A stretch of DNA of 64,000 nucleotides from Actinomadura oligospora ATCC 43269 (GTDB lineage: Bacteria > Actinomycetota > Actinomycetes > Streptosporangiales > Streptosporangiaceae), in the NCBI RefSeq assembly GCF_000518265.1, contig NZ_JADG01000004.1, positions 372,001 through 436,000 on the forward strand, written 5' to 3'. The position numbers were made by a program, and so were the translations under genes. Shown here piece after piece: positions 30,887-39,831 of this stretch (positions within the stretch are counted from its first letter, which is position 1; every line of letters starts with the position of its first letter). The notes beneath the pieces were generated by a model. The model had not been told where the DNA came from. It saw nothing but the letters and a program-made list of their open reading frames with translations, and ran no database searches.

Positions 30887-31951
30887 ATGGCTGAGGGGCT
30901 GGTTCGGCTGACGGTGCACACTCGGCTGGGCACTGCGGCGCTGCTAGCCGACTGGCTCGCCGTCGAGCAGGGCCGCCGGCTCCAAGGCGGGCAGGAGCTG
31001 AGGTGGGGTCCGTCGGCGGGTCGGCCCGCCGCGGAGCGAGCCGAGATCCGGGACGCCTGGGGGAAGGGGCTCGACCAAGCACGCACGCGGGGTGTCCTCC
31101 TGGACACGGCCGGCGCCGTGGCGACGTGGGGTGTGCGGGTCGAGTTGGCGCAGCGCGGGTGGGATCACGCGTGGGATGCCCCGCCGCGTGAGGTGGACCT
31201 GGCCGGCCGCTGGTGGGGGGTGCGCGAGCGCGGCTACGCGGATCGGATCGGTGTCGGTGTGCCGGTCGAGCTTGTCGACCAGGTCCGCGCGGCGTGTTGG
31301 GGGGTGTCGGCGGACGCGATCAACGCGCTACGGCGGTGGCGCGAGATTCACCCCGGTCAGCTCAGCGCGCTGCAGGAACTGCACCAGAACCCTGCGACCT
31401 CATCCTCGCCCGCCGTGGCCGGTGCCCACTCCGTAGAGGTGGTGGGCACCCGGCCATGCTGGTGGTCCGACTACCAACCGCAGCAGCGCGATCGGCGGCC
31501 GCAGCAGCAGATAACCTCCCGTGGAACCACGGGGGCGCTGCCCGTGGCGTCGGTGGTGGCGGTCATCGCTTCAGCGCACCGCCCTGCCGGTCACCGCCTT
31601 CCATACCCGAGCGCCTGCGTGTGCCGGCTGGCCGCCGCGCCGCCGAATACGCTCGGTTATCTTTCCTCCGGTGACAACGACCCGAGCGCCGGGCCGATCT
31701 GGGCGCCTCGTTGGCGCTACGCCGCTCCCGTGGGGGGCTTGATGTGCGTTTGGGCGCATTTGCGGAAGGCGGCCACCAGGCGGCTGCGGTCGTCGGCGCG
31801 GGTGGCCAGGACGACGTGGCTCGGTTCCACGCCTTCCAGGGGGACGGTGGTGAGGTCCGGGCGGAGGCCGCTCCCGTGCCGTCCGGCCGTGACGGCGATG
31901 GCCTGGCCCGAGGCGACCAGCTCGAACTTCTCCTCGACCCGGTCGATGTAG
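30887..31951 (+). CDS. Hypothetical protein of the mobile-element relic, 3' end uncertain
   Basis: From ATG 30887 the first about 175 residues look coding: VRLTVHTRLGTAALLADWLAVEQGRRLQGG, RTRGVLLDTAGAVATWGVRVELAQRGWDHAWD, VPVELVDQVRAACWGVSADAINALRRWR. No family is recognised. The short helical C-terminal part could bind nucleic acid. After about 31410 the sequence loses coding character and the open frame runs through a hairpin at 31420-31449, the right inverted repeat and into the antisense of the LysR gene. The original stop has therefore probably been lost to a rearrangement. Treat 30887-31410 as the meaningful part. Confidence 0.35.
   Translation: MAEGLVRLTVHTRLGTAALLADWLAVEQGRRLQGGQELRWGPSAGRPAAERAEIRDAWGKGLDQARTRGVLLDTAGAVATWGVRVELAQRGWDHAWDAPPREVDLAGRWWGVRERGYADRIGVGVPVELVDQVRAACWGVSADAINALRRWREIHPGQLSALQELHQNPATSSSPAVAGAHSVEVVGTRPCWWSDYQPQQRDRRPQQQITSRGTTGALPVASVVAVIASAHRPAGHRLPYPSACVCRLAAAPPNTLGYLSSGDNDPSAGPIWAPRWRYAAPVGGLMCVWAHLRKAATRRLRSSARVARTTWLGSTPSRGTVVRSGRRPLPCRPAVTAMAWPEATSSNFSSTRSM
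31639..31699 (-). repeat. Right 61-bp inverted repeat of the mobile-element relic
   Basis: This is the inverted partner of 28967-29027, with eight mismatches in 61 bases and the same internal dyad. It ends 18 bases before the LysR stop, marking the right border of the element. Confidence 0.7.
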
Positions 31952-32622
31952 GGACCGTCGGGGGCGCTGCGTCCGCCCGGGCGTGGTTCCAGCCGCCAGA
32001 AGGCGTTCCACTCGGCGTCGGCGCCGCGCAGCCTTGGCAGCGGCTCGTCCGCGATGTCGTCCAGGGTGACCGATGACTTCCCGGCCAGGCGGTGCTCCAG
32101 CGGGACGACCACGACGCGCGGCTCGTCGTACAGGGTGGTCACGTGCAGCCTCCCGTCCTGGAAGGGCAGGCGGCTGACCAGGGCGTCCACCCGGTGGTCG
32201 AGGAGCGCCTCAAGCGCCTCGGCGAGGTACACGTGGGTGGTCTGGGCGTCGGCGTCCGGATGCAGGCGGCGTAGCTCCCGGACGGCCGGGGTGATGGCCA
32301 CGCCGGACATGTAGCCGATGACGATCCGGTCGGGCTGGGCGGCGGCCCTCGTCCGCGCGGCGGCCTGCGCCGACGAGCGCAGCAGCGACCTGGCGAGCGG
32401 CAGGAACGTCTCGCCCGCCCGGGTGAGGTGGCTGCCCTTCGGCGTGCGGTCGACCAGGCGCGCGCCGAGGTCCCGTTCCAGCCTGCGGATCTGCCTGCTC
32501 AGGGACGGCTGGGTGAGGTGGAGCGCGGCGGCGGCGCGGCCGAAGTGGCGGTGTTCGGCGAGCACGGTGAAGCACCGCACCAGCCGGAGATCGAGGTCCG
32601 CCGGAGGCGACGTGTCGGCCAT
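31717..32622 (-). CDS. LysR-family transcriptional regulator
   Basis: A 301-residue regulator. The N-terminal winged helix is LRLVRCFTVLAEHRHFGRAAAALHLTQPSLSRQIRRLERDLGARLVDR. The C-terminal periplasmic-binding-like domain (about 90-295) has IVIGYMSGVAITPAVRELRRLHP, VDALVSRLPFQDGRL, VVVVPLEHRLAG and the GQAIAVTAGRHG loop that lines the effector pocket. It is divergent from an epimerase-like gene, the usual target arrangement, with 171 bases between. In-frame sequence continues far upstream, but the ATG at 32622 is the only start that makes sense for the fold. Confidence 0.9.
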   Translation of the reverse strand: MADTSPPADLDLRLVRCFTVLAEHRHFGRAAAALHLTQPSLSRQIRRLERDLGARLVDRTPKGSHLTRAGETFLPLARSLLRSSAQAAARTRAAAQPDRIVIGYMSGVAITPAVRELRRLHPDADAQTTHVYLAEALEALLDHRVDALVSRLPFQDGRLHVTTLYDEPRVVVVPLEHRLAGKSSVTLDDIADEPLPRLRGADAEWNAFWRLEPRPGGRSAPDGPYIDRVEEKFELVASGQAIAVTAGRHGSGLRPDLTTVPLEGVEPSHVVLATRADDRSRLVAAFRKCAQTHIKPPTGAA

Positions 32623-32793
32623 GCGCCCAGCGTAGGCCGTCCCCCTCTCTCCCACCTGTGGTGATGCCCGTTCGGTAACACGCCTTGCGAAAGCGTCATT
32701 GGACGCCGTCCCCACGGTGGCACCACCGTGGCCGGGCAGGTGAAGGGTCCGGCCGGTAACCGGCCGGAATCGACTTGAGATCAGGAGTTCGTC

Positions 32794-33693
32794 ATGCGTG
32801 TCTTCGTCACCGGAGCGTCCGGCTACATCGGCGGAGCCGTCATACCGGAGTTGCTGGGCGCCGGGCACCAGGTCGTCGGGCTGGCTCGCTCGGACGCCGC
32901 CGCCGAGGTGGTGCGGGCCGCCGGGGCCGAGGTCCTGCGCGGCTCGCTGCAGGATCTCGACTCCCTGCGCGAGGGGGCGCAGTCCTCGGACGGCGTGATC
33001 CACCTGGCCTTCAACGACTTCTTCCGGTTCGAGGAGAGCATCGCGATCGACCGGCGGGCGATCGAGACGATGGGCGCGGCGCTCGCCGGGTCCGGGCGGC
33101 CGCTGGTCGCCACGGTCGCGGTCGCCGGGAAGCAGGGCGAGGTCTCGACCGAGGACAGTCGCTCGGAGCCCGGGGCGTTCGGCTACACGCGGTTCCTCAA
33201 CGAGGAGGCGACGGTCGCGCTCGCGGACGACGGGGTGCGCTCCTCGGTCGTGCGACTCCCGCCGACCGTGCACGGCGCGGACGACAAGGCGTTCATCCCG
33301 GTGCTGATCAACCTCGCGCGCGAGCGGGGCGTCTCGGGCTACCCGGGCGAGGGCGTGAACGTCTGGCCCGCCGTCCACCGGCTGGACGCGGCACGCCTGT
33401 ACCGGCTCGCGTTGGAGGGCGCCCCGGCTGGGTCGCGGCTCCACTGCATGGCCGACGAGGGCGTGCCGACCCGCGAGATCGCCGAGGTCATCGGACGGCA
33501 CCTGTCCGTGCCCACGGCGTCCGTCCCCCTGACGGACGTCGACGAGCACTTCGGGTTCCTGAGCCACGTCATCTCGATGGACCGCCCGGCGTCCAGCGCC
33601 AAGACCCGCGCGCTGCTGGGCTGGGAGCCCGTCCAACCGGGCCTCATCGCGGACCTGGACGAGGGGCACTACTTCACGGCCGCGCGCACCTGA
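32794..33693 (+). CDS. NAD(P)-dependent epimerase/dehydratase-like protein (atypical extended SDR)
   Basis: A 299-residue Rossmann protein. The cofactor motif is VTGASGYIGGAVIPELLGAG; VVGLARSD (a basic residue that favours NADPH), GVIHLAFND and the YTRFLNEE catalytic-like segment follow. The classical YxxxK is replaced by YTRFLNE, so oxidoreductase activity may be absent or altered, as in the atypical SDRs. SSVVRLPPTVHG and NVWPAVHRLDAARLYRLALE are typical of that group. Probably regulated by the divergent LysR protein. Its end overlaps the 3' end of the convergent membrane-protein gene by 25 bases. Confidence 0.82.
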   Translation: MRVFVTGASGYIGGAVIPELLGAGHQVVGLARSDAAAEVVRAAGAEVLRGSLQDLDSLREGAQSSDGVIHLAFNDFFRFEESIAIDRRAIETMGAALAGSGRPLVATVAVAGKQGEVSTEDSRSEPGAFGYTRFLNEEATVALADDGVRSSVVRLPPTVHGADDKAFIPVLINLARERGVSGYPGEGVNVWPAVHRLDAARLYRLALEGAPAGSRLHCMADEGVPTREIAEVIGRHLSVPTASVPLTDVDEHFGFLSHVISMDRPASSAKTRALLGWEPVQPGLIADLDEGHYFTAART

Positions 33694-34598
33694 CCGGTTC
33701 GCGTTCGCACGGCCCTGGCCAGGTGAACGGCCAGGGCCGCCCCGGCGGCCACGCTGACGGCGTTCAGGGCCACGCTGACCAGCGGCAGTTGGTAGGGCTC
33801 GAAATCGCCCGGACGCAGCACGGCGAGCGGCATCCGCCAGAGGCCCCAGCCCACCAGTGACCCGGACGCCACGAACGCCGCCGCCACCGGAAGCCACAGC
33901 GGCAGCCGCCTTCCACGACCTGCGAGGACCCATGCCGCGGCGGCTCCGGCCAGCGCCCAGAGCGCATCCCCGATCAGGAGCGAACGGGCGCCGGCGTCCA
34001 AGCCGTACCGGCTGTGCGGGTTCGTTCCAACGCCACCGCCCGCGGCCCAGTAGAGGTCGATGGCGGCGATCAGCGCGGTCGCCGCCATCACGGCGTGCGG
34101 CGCACGCGCCGCCTTCAGCGCCCCGACTCGGCCCGTGAGCGCGTTGGGCCAACGTTCCCGCAGGTAGATCGGCAGGGCGATCGCCACGCCCACGCCCATC
34201 CCGACGAAGCCGACCATGATGAGGAGCCCCTCCCAGGACGCCTCCCCACCATCGTCGGACCCGCTGCCACCCCCGCCGAGCAGTGAGCCGAGCAGGCTGA
34301 ACGGGGCGGTCGCGACCAGCAGGCCACCCGCGAGCCAGGCGAAGAGCAGCACGGGCGCGGCGGGCAGCCGCAGCCCCCAGTCGCAGGCCAGCGCGAGCCC
34401 GAGTCCGATGCCGACCGCGGCCATCCCGACCGTGACCGTGTTCAGCGCGATCCACTCGCTGGTGCCCATCCCCTCCATGGGGGACCGCCCGGTGCCGAGC
34501 GCGCCGACCACCCACACCACCTTGACCAGCAGATACATCGCCAGCGTGCCCGCCGCGCCGAAGCCCGCCCAGCGGCGCGTCATCGTCCGTCCGATCAT
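33669..34598 (-). CDS. Multi-spanning membrane protein downstream of the ABC transporter
   Basis: About 309 residues and seven or eight helices, starting MIGRTMTRRWAGFGAAGTLAMYLLVKVVWVVG. There is a Gly/Ser/Asp-rich loop (GGGGSGSDDGGEASWEG) between helices 3 and 4 and a pair WWPNALTG-type loop before helix 5. The family is not recognised. The start is uncertain: ATG 34598 gives a sensible first helix, while a GTG at 34664 would add 22 polar residues. It follows the ABC permease gene by under 90 bases on the same strand and may belong to the same transcript. Confidence 0.6.
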   Translation of the reverse strand: MIGRTMTRRWAGFGAAGTLAMYLLVKVVWVVGALGTGRSPMEGMGTSEWIALNTVTVGMAAVGIGLGLALACDWGLRLPAAPVLLFAWLAGGLLVATAPFSLLGSLLGGGGSGSDDGGEASWEGLLIMVGFVGMGVGVAIALPIYLRERWPNALTGRVGALKAARAPHAVMAATALIAAIDLYWAAGGGVGTNPHSRYGLDAGARSLLIGDALWALAGAAAAWVLAGRGRRLPLWLPVAAAFVASGSLVGWGLWRMPLAVLRPGDFEPYQLPLVSVALNAVSVAAGAALAVHLARAVRTRTGQVRAAVK

Positions 34599-34685
34599 GG
34601 TCGCGAGTCTGCTCCCACGCCGGACGTGCCCGCTTCCCCCGCCCGGGGCACTCTCCTCCCCCACACGGGTGATCTTCGGCGGCCC

Positions 34686-35665
34686 TCATACGTCCCTCCT
34701 CCGGACGGCCACGACGGCCACCGCGACGGACGCCAGCGCCCAGCCCGCGAAGGCCGTCCACGCGTCGGCGGCCGTGGGCAGGGCGGGGTTCGAGGGCGGG
34801 TGGCGCAGGGCGAGACAGTGCACCCAGTCGTAGAAGGGAAACCACATGTAGAAGTCGTTCGCCCACTGGTGGACGGTCGGTTTGAAGGTCATCGGGAGGA
34901 TCACCAGCAGCGCGATCACCGCCACGACCGTGCCCGCGGTGTGCCGCAGCAGCGCGCCGACGCCCATCCCGACCAGGGCCGCGAGCGGGGCGAGCAGCGC
35001 GTTCGCGACCAGGACGTGCGGCACGCCGGAGGCGCGGGCCGACACGGAGATGCCCCGTCCGGAGAGGATCGCCTGACTCACCGTGAACGTGCTCAGCGAG
35101 ACGACGACCCCCAAAGCCAGCATGACCGCCGTGACGACCGCGACCTTCGCCAGGACGACCCGGTGCCGGGCCGGAACAGCGCTGAACGTGGCGCGGACCA
35201 GCCCCGTGGCGTACTCGCCGACCAGCGTCAGCGCGCCCACAACGCCCGACCCGACCACGAGCAGGACCGCGCTGATCTGGCTGAACGCCGCCGTCATCGG
35301 GTCATAGTGCTCCCGTGCGCGCGGCGGGAAGGTCGGCCAGGCACGGTAGTCGTTCAGGCTCTTCTGCACCGCTCCCAGAACGAGCAGGACGAGGCCCACG
35401 CCGAGCACCCACCGGGTCGAACGCAGCGACCACAACTTGATCCATTCAGCAACTAGCAGGTCCCGGAACCGGACCCGCGGATCACCCCCGGAGAACCGCC
35501 GCTCCTCCGGCAACGCGGACCGGACGACAGCCGCGGACCGGGCCGCAGACGCGAACCGCGCGACGGACGAGAACCGGACGGCAGCCGCGAACCGCGCGAC
35601 AGATGCGGACCGGACGGCGGATGCGGACCGGACGGCGGATGCGGACCGGGCGGCGGATGCGGCGG

Positions 35666-35669
<4 letters not shown>
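34686..35669 (-). CDS. ABC-2-type permease with repetitive N-terminus
   Basis: A 327-residue membrane subunit. After 55 residues of Ala/Ser/Arg/Val repeats (unit SAVRSA) come LLVAEWIKLWSLRSTRWVLG, the classic start of an ABC-2 permease, and five further helices with LVGEYATGLVRATFSAVPAR and VVVAVIALLVILPMTF. Its ATG overlaps the stop of the ATPase gene (ATGA), so the two are coupled. Together they would export a peptide, antibiotic or lipid. The repetitive N-terminus is coded by an 18-bp minisatellite and is likely to vary between strains. Confidence 0.82.
35602..35655. repeat. 18-bp tandem repeat in the ABC permease gene start
   Basis: Three full copies of GATGCGGACCGGACGGCG (one base change in the third) at 35602, 35620 and 35638, with degenerate copies back to about 35510. 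Being a multiple of three it keeps the frame, so copy number can change without disrupting the protein. Confidence 0.85.
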
Positions 35670-36766
<1,097 letters not shown>

Positions 36767-36928
36767 GCCCTCCACGTTGCTGGACGGCCGGACGCGCGGC
36801 ATCGGCCGTCAGGCATGTTTCCCAGCCCCCACACCTGCCTCTGGGCCTATGCCTCCAGGCATACGACCTCCGACGGACGTCAAAGCGCCGTGGCGCCGAT
36901 TACGCTCCGTTCGGTGCACCCCCGAAAT

Positions 36929-38299
36929 ATGTTCCGGGCCGCGATCGCCCCCGCGGCGCTGGCGTTGACACTGGCCGCCGCCTACACCGGCGGGCGCGAG
37001 CCTGCGAGCCGGGGCGACGAGCCGATCGTGCTCGTCGCGCTGGTGGCCGCCGTCGCCGCGCTGCCACTGGTGCTGGGCAGGGCGCGTCCCTGGCCGGTCC
37101 TCGTGGTGCTGCTGGCCGAGATCGTGACGGCCGCGGCGTCCGGGCTGCGGTCCGAGCAGCTCTGGCCGCTGTTGCTGGCGGCGGGTCTGGTCCTCACGTA
37201 CCTGACCGCCACGCGCGGACGCCGGGACGGGCTTGCCGCGATGGCCGTGGCCCTGCTGGCCGAGGAGACCGCGTGGCTCGTGGGCCTGGTTCGCGGCGAA
37301 GGCTGGGAACGCGTGCTGGTTCCAGGTTTCGTGGGGTTGGCGGTGCTGCTCGCGCTGAGCATCGTAGCGGCCTGGCTGGCTGGGAAGTCCGTCCAGCAGC
37401 GGCGCGAGTACGGCGAGGCTTTGCGCGTGCACGAGGCCGCGCAGGCCGTCGCCGAGGAGCGGCTGCGCATCGCCCGCGAACTGCACGACATGGTGGCGCA
37501 CAGCATCGGCGTCATCGCCATCCAGGCCGGGGCCGGGCACCGGGTGCTCCGCGCTTCGCCCGACCAGGCCGAGGGCGCCCTGCGCACCATCGAGGACACC
37601 AGCCGGCAGACCCTGCGCGACCTGCGCGTCATGCTCGACGTCCTGCGCCGCGTCGACGCCGAAGCCGACGTCCTCCCGCGCACGGACGCGCTCGCCGGAC
37701 TGGACGGCCTCGAACGGCTGACCGCGAACGCGCGGGCGGCGGGCGTCCGCGTGGAGGTGGACCTGCGTGTGTCCGGCGCCCGGGGTCCGCTGCCGCCGAC
37801 TGTCGACCACGCCGCCTTCCGGATCGTCCAGGAGTCGGTGACCAACGTCGTCCGGCATGCGAACACCACCGCCTGCCGCGTGGAGATCGACCACCGTCCC
37901 GACGTGCTGACCATCGACATCACCGACAACGGACGCGCAGACGACATCGGACAGGGCAGCGGCCTCGGACACGAAGGCGGCCTCGGACACGGCAGCGGAC
38001 AGGGACAGGGACAGGGGCACGGACACGACGGCGGACACAAACACGGCAGCGGAGGCGGAGGCGGCATTGGTCGCGCCGAGGGCTTCGGACACGGAGACGG
38101 CACAGGCGGCACCGGACGCGGCGAGGGCCACGGCATCTCCGGAATGCGTGAGCGCGTCGCGCTGCTGGGCGGGCGGTTCAGCGCCGCACCGCGTCCCGAG
38201 GGCGGCTTCCGGGTCCGTGCGTCCCTGCCGCTTCCCGGATCGGTGTCCCCGGCCCCTCTGGACGGGCCACGCACCCTGCTCCACGAGGAGGCGCGATGA
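36929..38299 (+). CDS. NarL-type sensor histidine kinase with Gly/His-rich ATP-lid insertion
   Basis: A 456-residue kinase. Four or five N-terminal helices (about 5-150) are followed by the HisKA_3 domain with RIARELHDMVAHSIGVIAIQAG. The ATPase domain has N-box FRIVQESVTNVVRHA and D-box ITDNGRADDIG. Between that box and the last box (GHGISGMRERVALLGG) lies an insertion of about 60 residues made almost only of Gly, His, Gln, Asp and Ser (GLGHEGGLGH, GHGHDGGHKHG). In usual NarL-type kinases this ATP lid has about 15 residues. His-rich stretches can bind metal ions. A GTG at 36914, with TACGCT upstream in leaderless spacing, is an alternative start adding five residues. It overlaps the response-regulator gene by ATGA. 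Confidence 0.85.
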   Translation: MFRAAIAPAALALTLAAAYTGGREPASRGDEPIVLVALVAAVAALPLVLGRARPWPVLVVLLAEIVTAAASGLRSEQLWPLLLAAGLVLTYLTATRGRRDGLAAMAVALLAEETAWLVGLVRGEGWERVLVPGFVGLAVLLALSIVAAWLAGKSVQQRREYGEALRVHEAAQAVAEERLRIARELHDMVAHSIGVIAIQAGAGHRVLRASPDQAEGALRTIEDTSRQTLRDLRVMLDVLRRVDAEADVLPRTDALAGLDGLERLTANARAAGVRVEVDLRVSGARGPLPPTVDHAAFRIVQESVTNVVRHANTTACRVEIDHRPDVLTIDITDNGRADDIGQGSGLGHEGGLGHGSGQGQGQGHGHDGGHKHGSGGGGGIGRAEGFGHGDGTGGTGRGEGHGISGMRERVALLGGRFSAAPRPEGGFRVRASLPLPGSVSPAPLDGPRTLLHEEAR

Positions 38300-39321
38300 C
38301 GGTTCGGGTCGTCCTGGTCGACGATCAGGAGTTGGTCCGCGCAGGCCTGCGGATGGTCGTGGACGCGACGCCGGACATCGAGGTTGTCGGGGAGGCGGGC
38401 AGCGGCGGGCAGGCCGTCCGGCTCGTCCGCGAGCTGCGCCCGGACGTGGTCGTGATGGATCTGCGGATGCCCGGCATGGGCGGGGTCGAGGCCACCGAGA
38501 TGATCACAGCGGACGTCCCGGCGGCCCGTGTCGTCGTCCTCACCACCTACGACGAGGACGCCAACGTGTACGCGGCACTGCGCGCCGGGGCCAGCGGCTT
38601 CCTGGTGAAGGACATGGCGCTGGACGACATCCTCGCCGCCGTCCGGGTGGTCGCGCGCGGGGACGCGCTGCTCGCGCCCGCCGTGACGCGCCGCCTCATC
38701 GCCGACTTCGCCGCGTCCGCCGGGAACCGGGGGCGGAGGGCCGCACGCGCCGCGCTCCCCGGGATCACGGCGCGCGAGCGCGAGGTGCTGACGCTCGTCG
38801 GTCGCGGACTCTCGAACGCCGAGCTGGGCGGACGCCTGCACATCAGCCCGGGAACCGCGAAGGCGCACGTCGCGAGCCTGCTGGCCAAGCTCGGCGTCCG
38901 CGACCGCGTCCAGCTCGTCATCCGCGCCTACGAATCAGGGCTGGTCAGCGTGGGCGACACCGACCCCACCCGGCCGCACGCTGACCCCGCCTGGGCGGAT
39001 GCCGACCGCGCGAGACCTCATGCTGACCCCACCGGGCCGACCACCGACCACGCCAGGCCTCACTCCGACCCCACCGGGGCCGAGGCCGGCCCCGCCAGGC
39101 CTCACGCTGACCCCACCGGGCCTCACTCCGACCGCGCCGGGCTTCACGCCGGGCCCGCCAGGCCTCACGCTGGCCCCACCGGGCCTCACTCCGATCGCGC
39201 CAGGCTTCACGCCGGGCCCGCCGGGCCGACGACCGACCGCGCCATGCCTCGCGACGATCGTGCCGGGGCTGGCGGCGGCGAGGCCGGGCCCGGGGCCGGG
39301 TTCAGAGGGGCCGGTGCATGA
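38296..39321 (+). CDS. LuxR-type response regulator with long His/Pro/Asp-rich tail
   Basis: A 341-residue NarL-type regulator. Receiver: VVLVDDQELVRAGLR, VVVMDLRMPGMGGVEA, VVLTTYDEDANV and FLVKDMALDDI. The LuxR helix-turn-helix (ITAREREVLTLVGRGLSNAELGGRLHISPGTAKAHVASLLAKL) ends at about residue 215, the normal end of the family. A further 125 residues consist of degenerate repeats of ADPTGPHSDRARPH type, rich in His, Pro, Asp, Ala and Gly. The normal partner is the kinase encoded upstream (ATGA overlap). The tail may be a neutral minisatellite product or may bind metal like the kinase insertion. It overlaps the convergent acetyltransferase gene by 20 bases. Confidence 0.85.
   Translation: MTVRVVLVDDQELVRAGLRMVVDATPDIEVVGEAGSGGQAVRLVRELRPDVVVMDLRMPGMGGVEATEMITADVPAARVVVLTTYDEDANVYAALRAGASGFLVKDMALDDILAAVRVVARGDALLAPAVTRRLIADFAASAGNRGRRAARAALPGITAREREVLTLVGRGLSNAELGGRLHISPGTAKAHVASLLAKLGVRDRVQLVIRAYESGLVSVGDTDPTRPHADPAWADADRARPHADPTGPTTDHARPHSDPTGAEAGPARPHADPTGPHSDRAGLHAGPARPHAGPTGPHSDRARLHAGPAGPTTDRAMPRDDRAGAGGGEAGPGAGFRGAGA
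38957..39240. repeat. Degenerate tandem repeats coding the response-regulator tail
   Basis: Repeated blocks such as CACGCTGACCCCACCGGGCC, CTCACTCCGACC and CTTCACGCCGGGCCC recur with about 30-base periodicity and keep the reading frame. They code for the His/Pro/Asp-rich extension. Codon choice inside is unusually uniform, as expected of repeat expansion. Confidence 0.75.
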
Positions 39322-39799
39322 TGTGAAGGCCCACGTAGCCCTTCACCGGATGCCGGAAGCCCTCCGGGAGCGTGCCGGTCACCTGGAAGCCGAGCGACTT
39401 GTACAGCTCGACCGCGCGGACGTTGGTCTCGACGACCGCGTTGAACTGCATCGTCCGGTACCCCGCCTCGCGCGCCCATTCCAGCGTGTACTCGCACAGC
39501 GCCCGCCCCACGCCGCGTCCGGAATGTGCGGGATCGACCATGTAGCTGGCACTGGCGACGTGCGAGGCGTTGCCCATGTGGTTGCGGTTCATCTTGGCCG
39601 TCCCCAGCACCGCGCCGGAGTCGTCCACGGCGACGACCGTCTGGTCGGGGGCGGGCAGGATCCACCAGTCCCGGCCCCGCTCCTCGTCCAGGTCCGTCGG
39701 GTAGGTGAAGCTGTCGCCCGCGGCCACGATCTCGTGGAAGAAGGGCCAGATGCCCGCCCAGTCCTCCGCCGTCGCCTCTCTGATCTTCATGTGCCCCAC
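39302..39799 (-). CDS. GNAT-family N-acetyltransferase
   Basis: A 165-residue acetyltransferase: KIREATAEDWAGIWPFFHEI at the start, VVAVDDSGAVLGTAKM, the acetyl-CoA pyrophosphate loop YMVDPAHSGRGVGRALCEYTL, and the ending FNAVVETNVRAVELYKSLGFQVTGTLPEGFRHP. The pattern resembles phosphinothricin/L-amino-acid N-acetyltransferases, but the acceptor is not certain. ATG 39799 or 39790 could start it. It borders the macS gene and is the last gene of the accessory block. Confidence 0.85.
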   Translation of the reverse strand: MGHMKIREATAEDWAGIWPFFHEIVAAGDSFTYPTDLDEERGRDWWILPAPDQTVVAVDDSGAVLGTAKMNRNHMGNASHVASASYMVDPAHSGRGVGRALCEYTLEWAREAGYRTMQFNAVVETNVRAVELYKSLGFQVTGTLPEGFRHPVKGYVGLHIMHRPL

Positions 39800-39831
39800 T
39801 CTGCCCTGGACGACGGGTTCGGCACCAACGA

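Noticed and set aside
31717..34866. A continuous 1049-codon minus-strand frame through the LysR, epimerase and membrane-protein region
   Set aside because: Only its last 301 codons (the LysR protein) have coding features. The rest is antisense to the epimerase gene or out of frame with the membrane-protein gene; GC-rich DNA lacks stops in such frames.
38957..39240. CRISPR-like array
   Set aside because: Repeats are degenerate, keep the reading frame of the response regulator and have no unique spacers.
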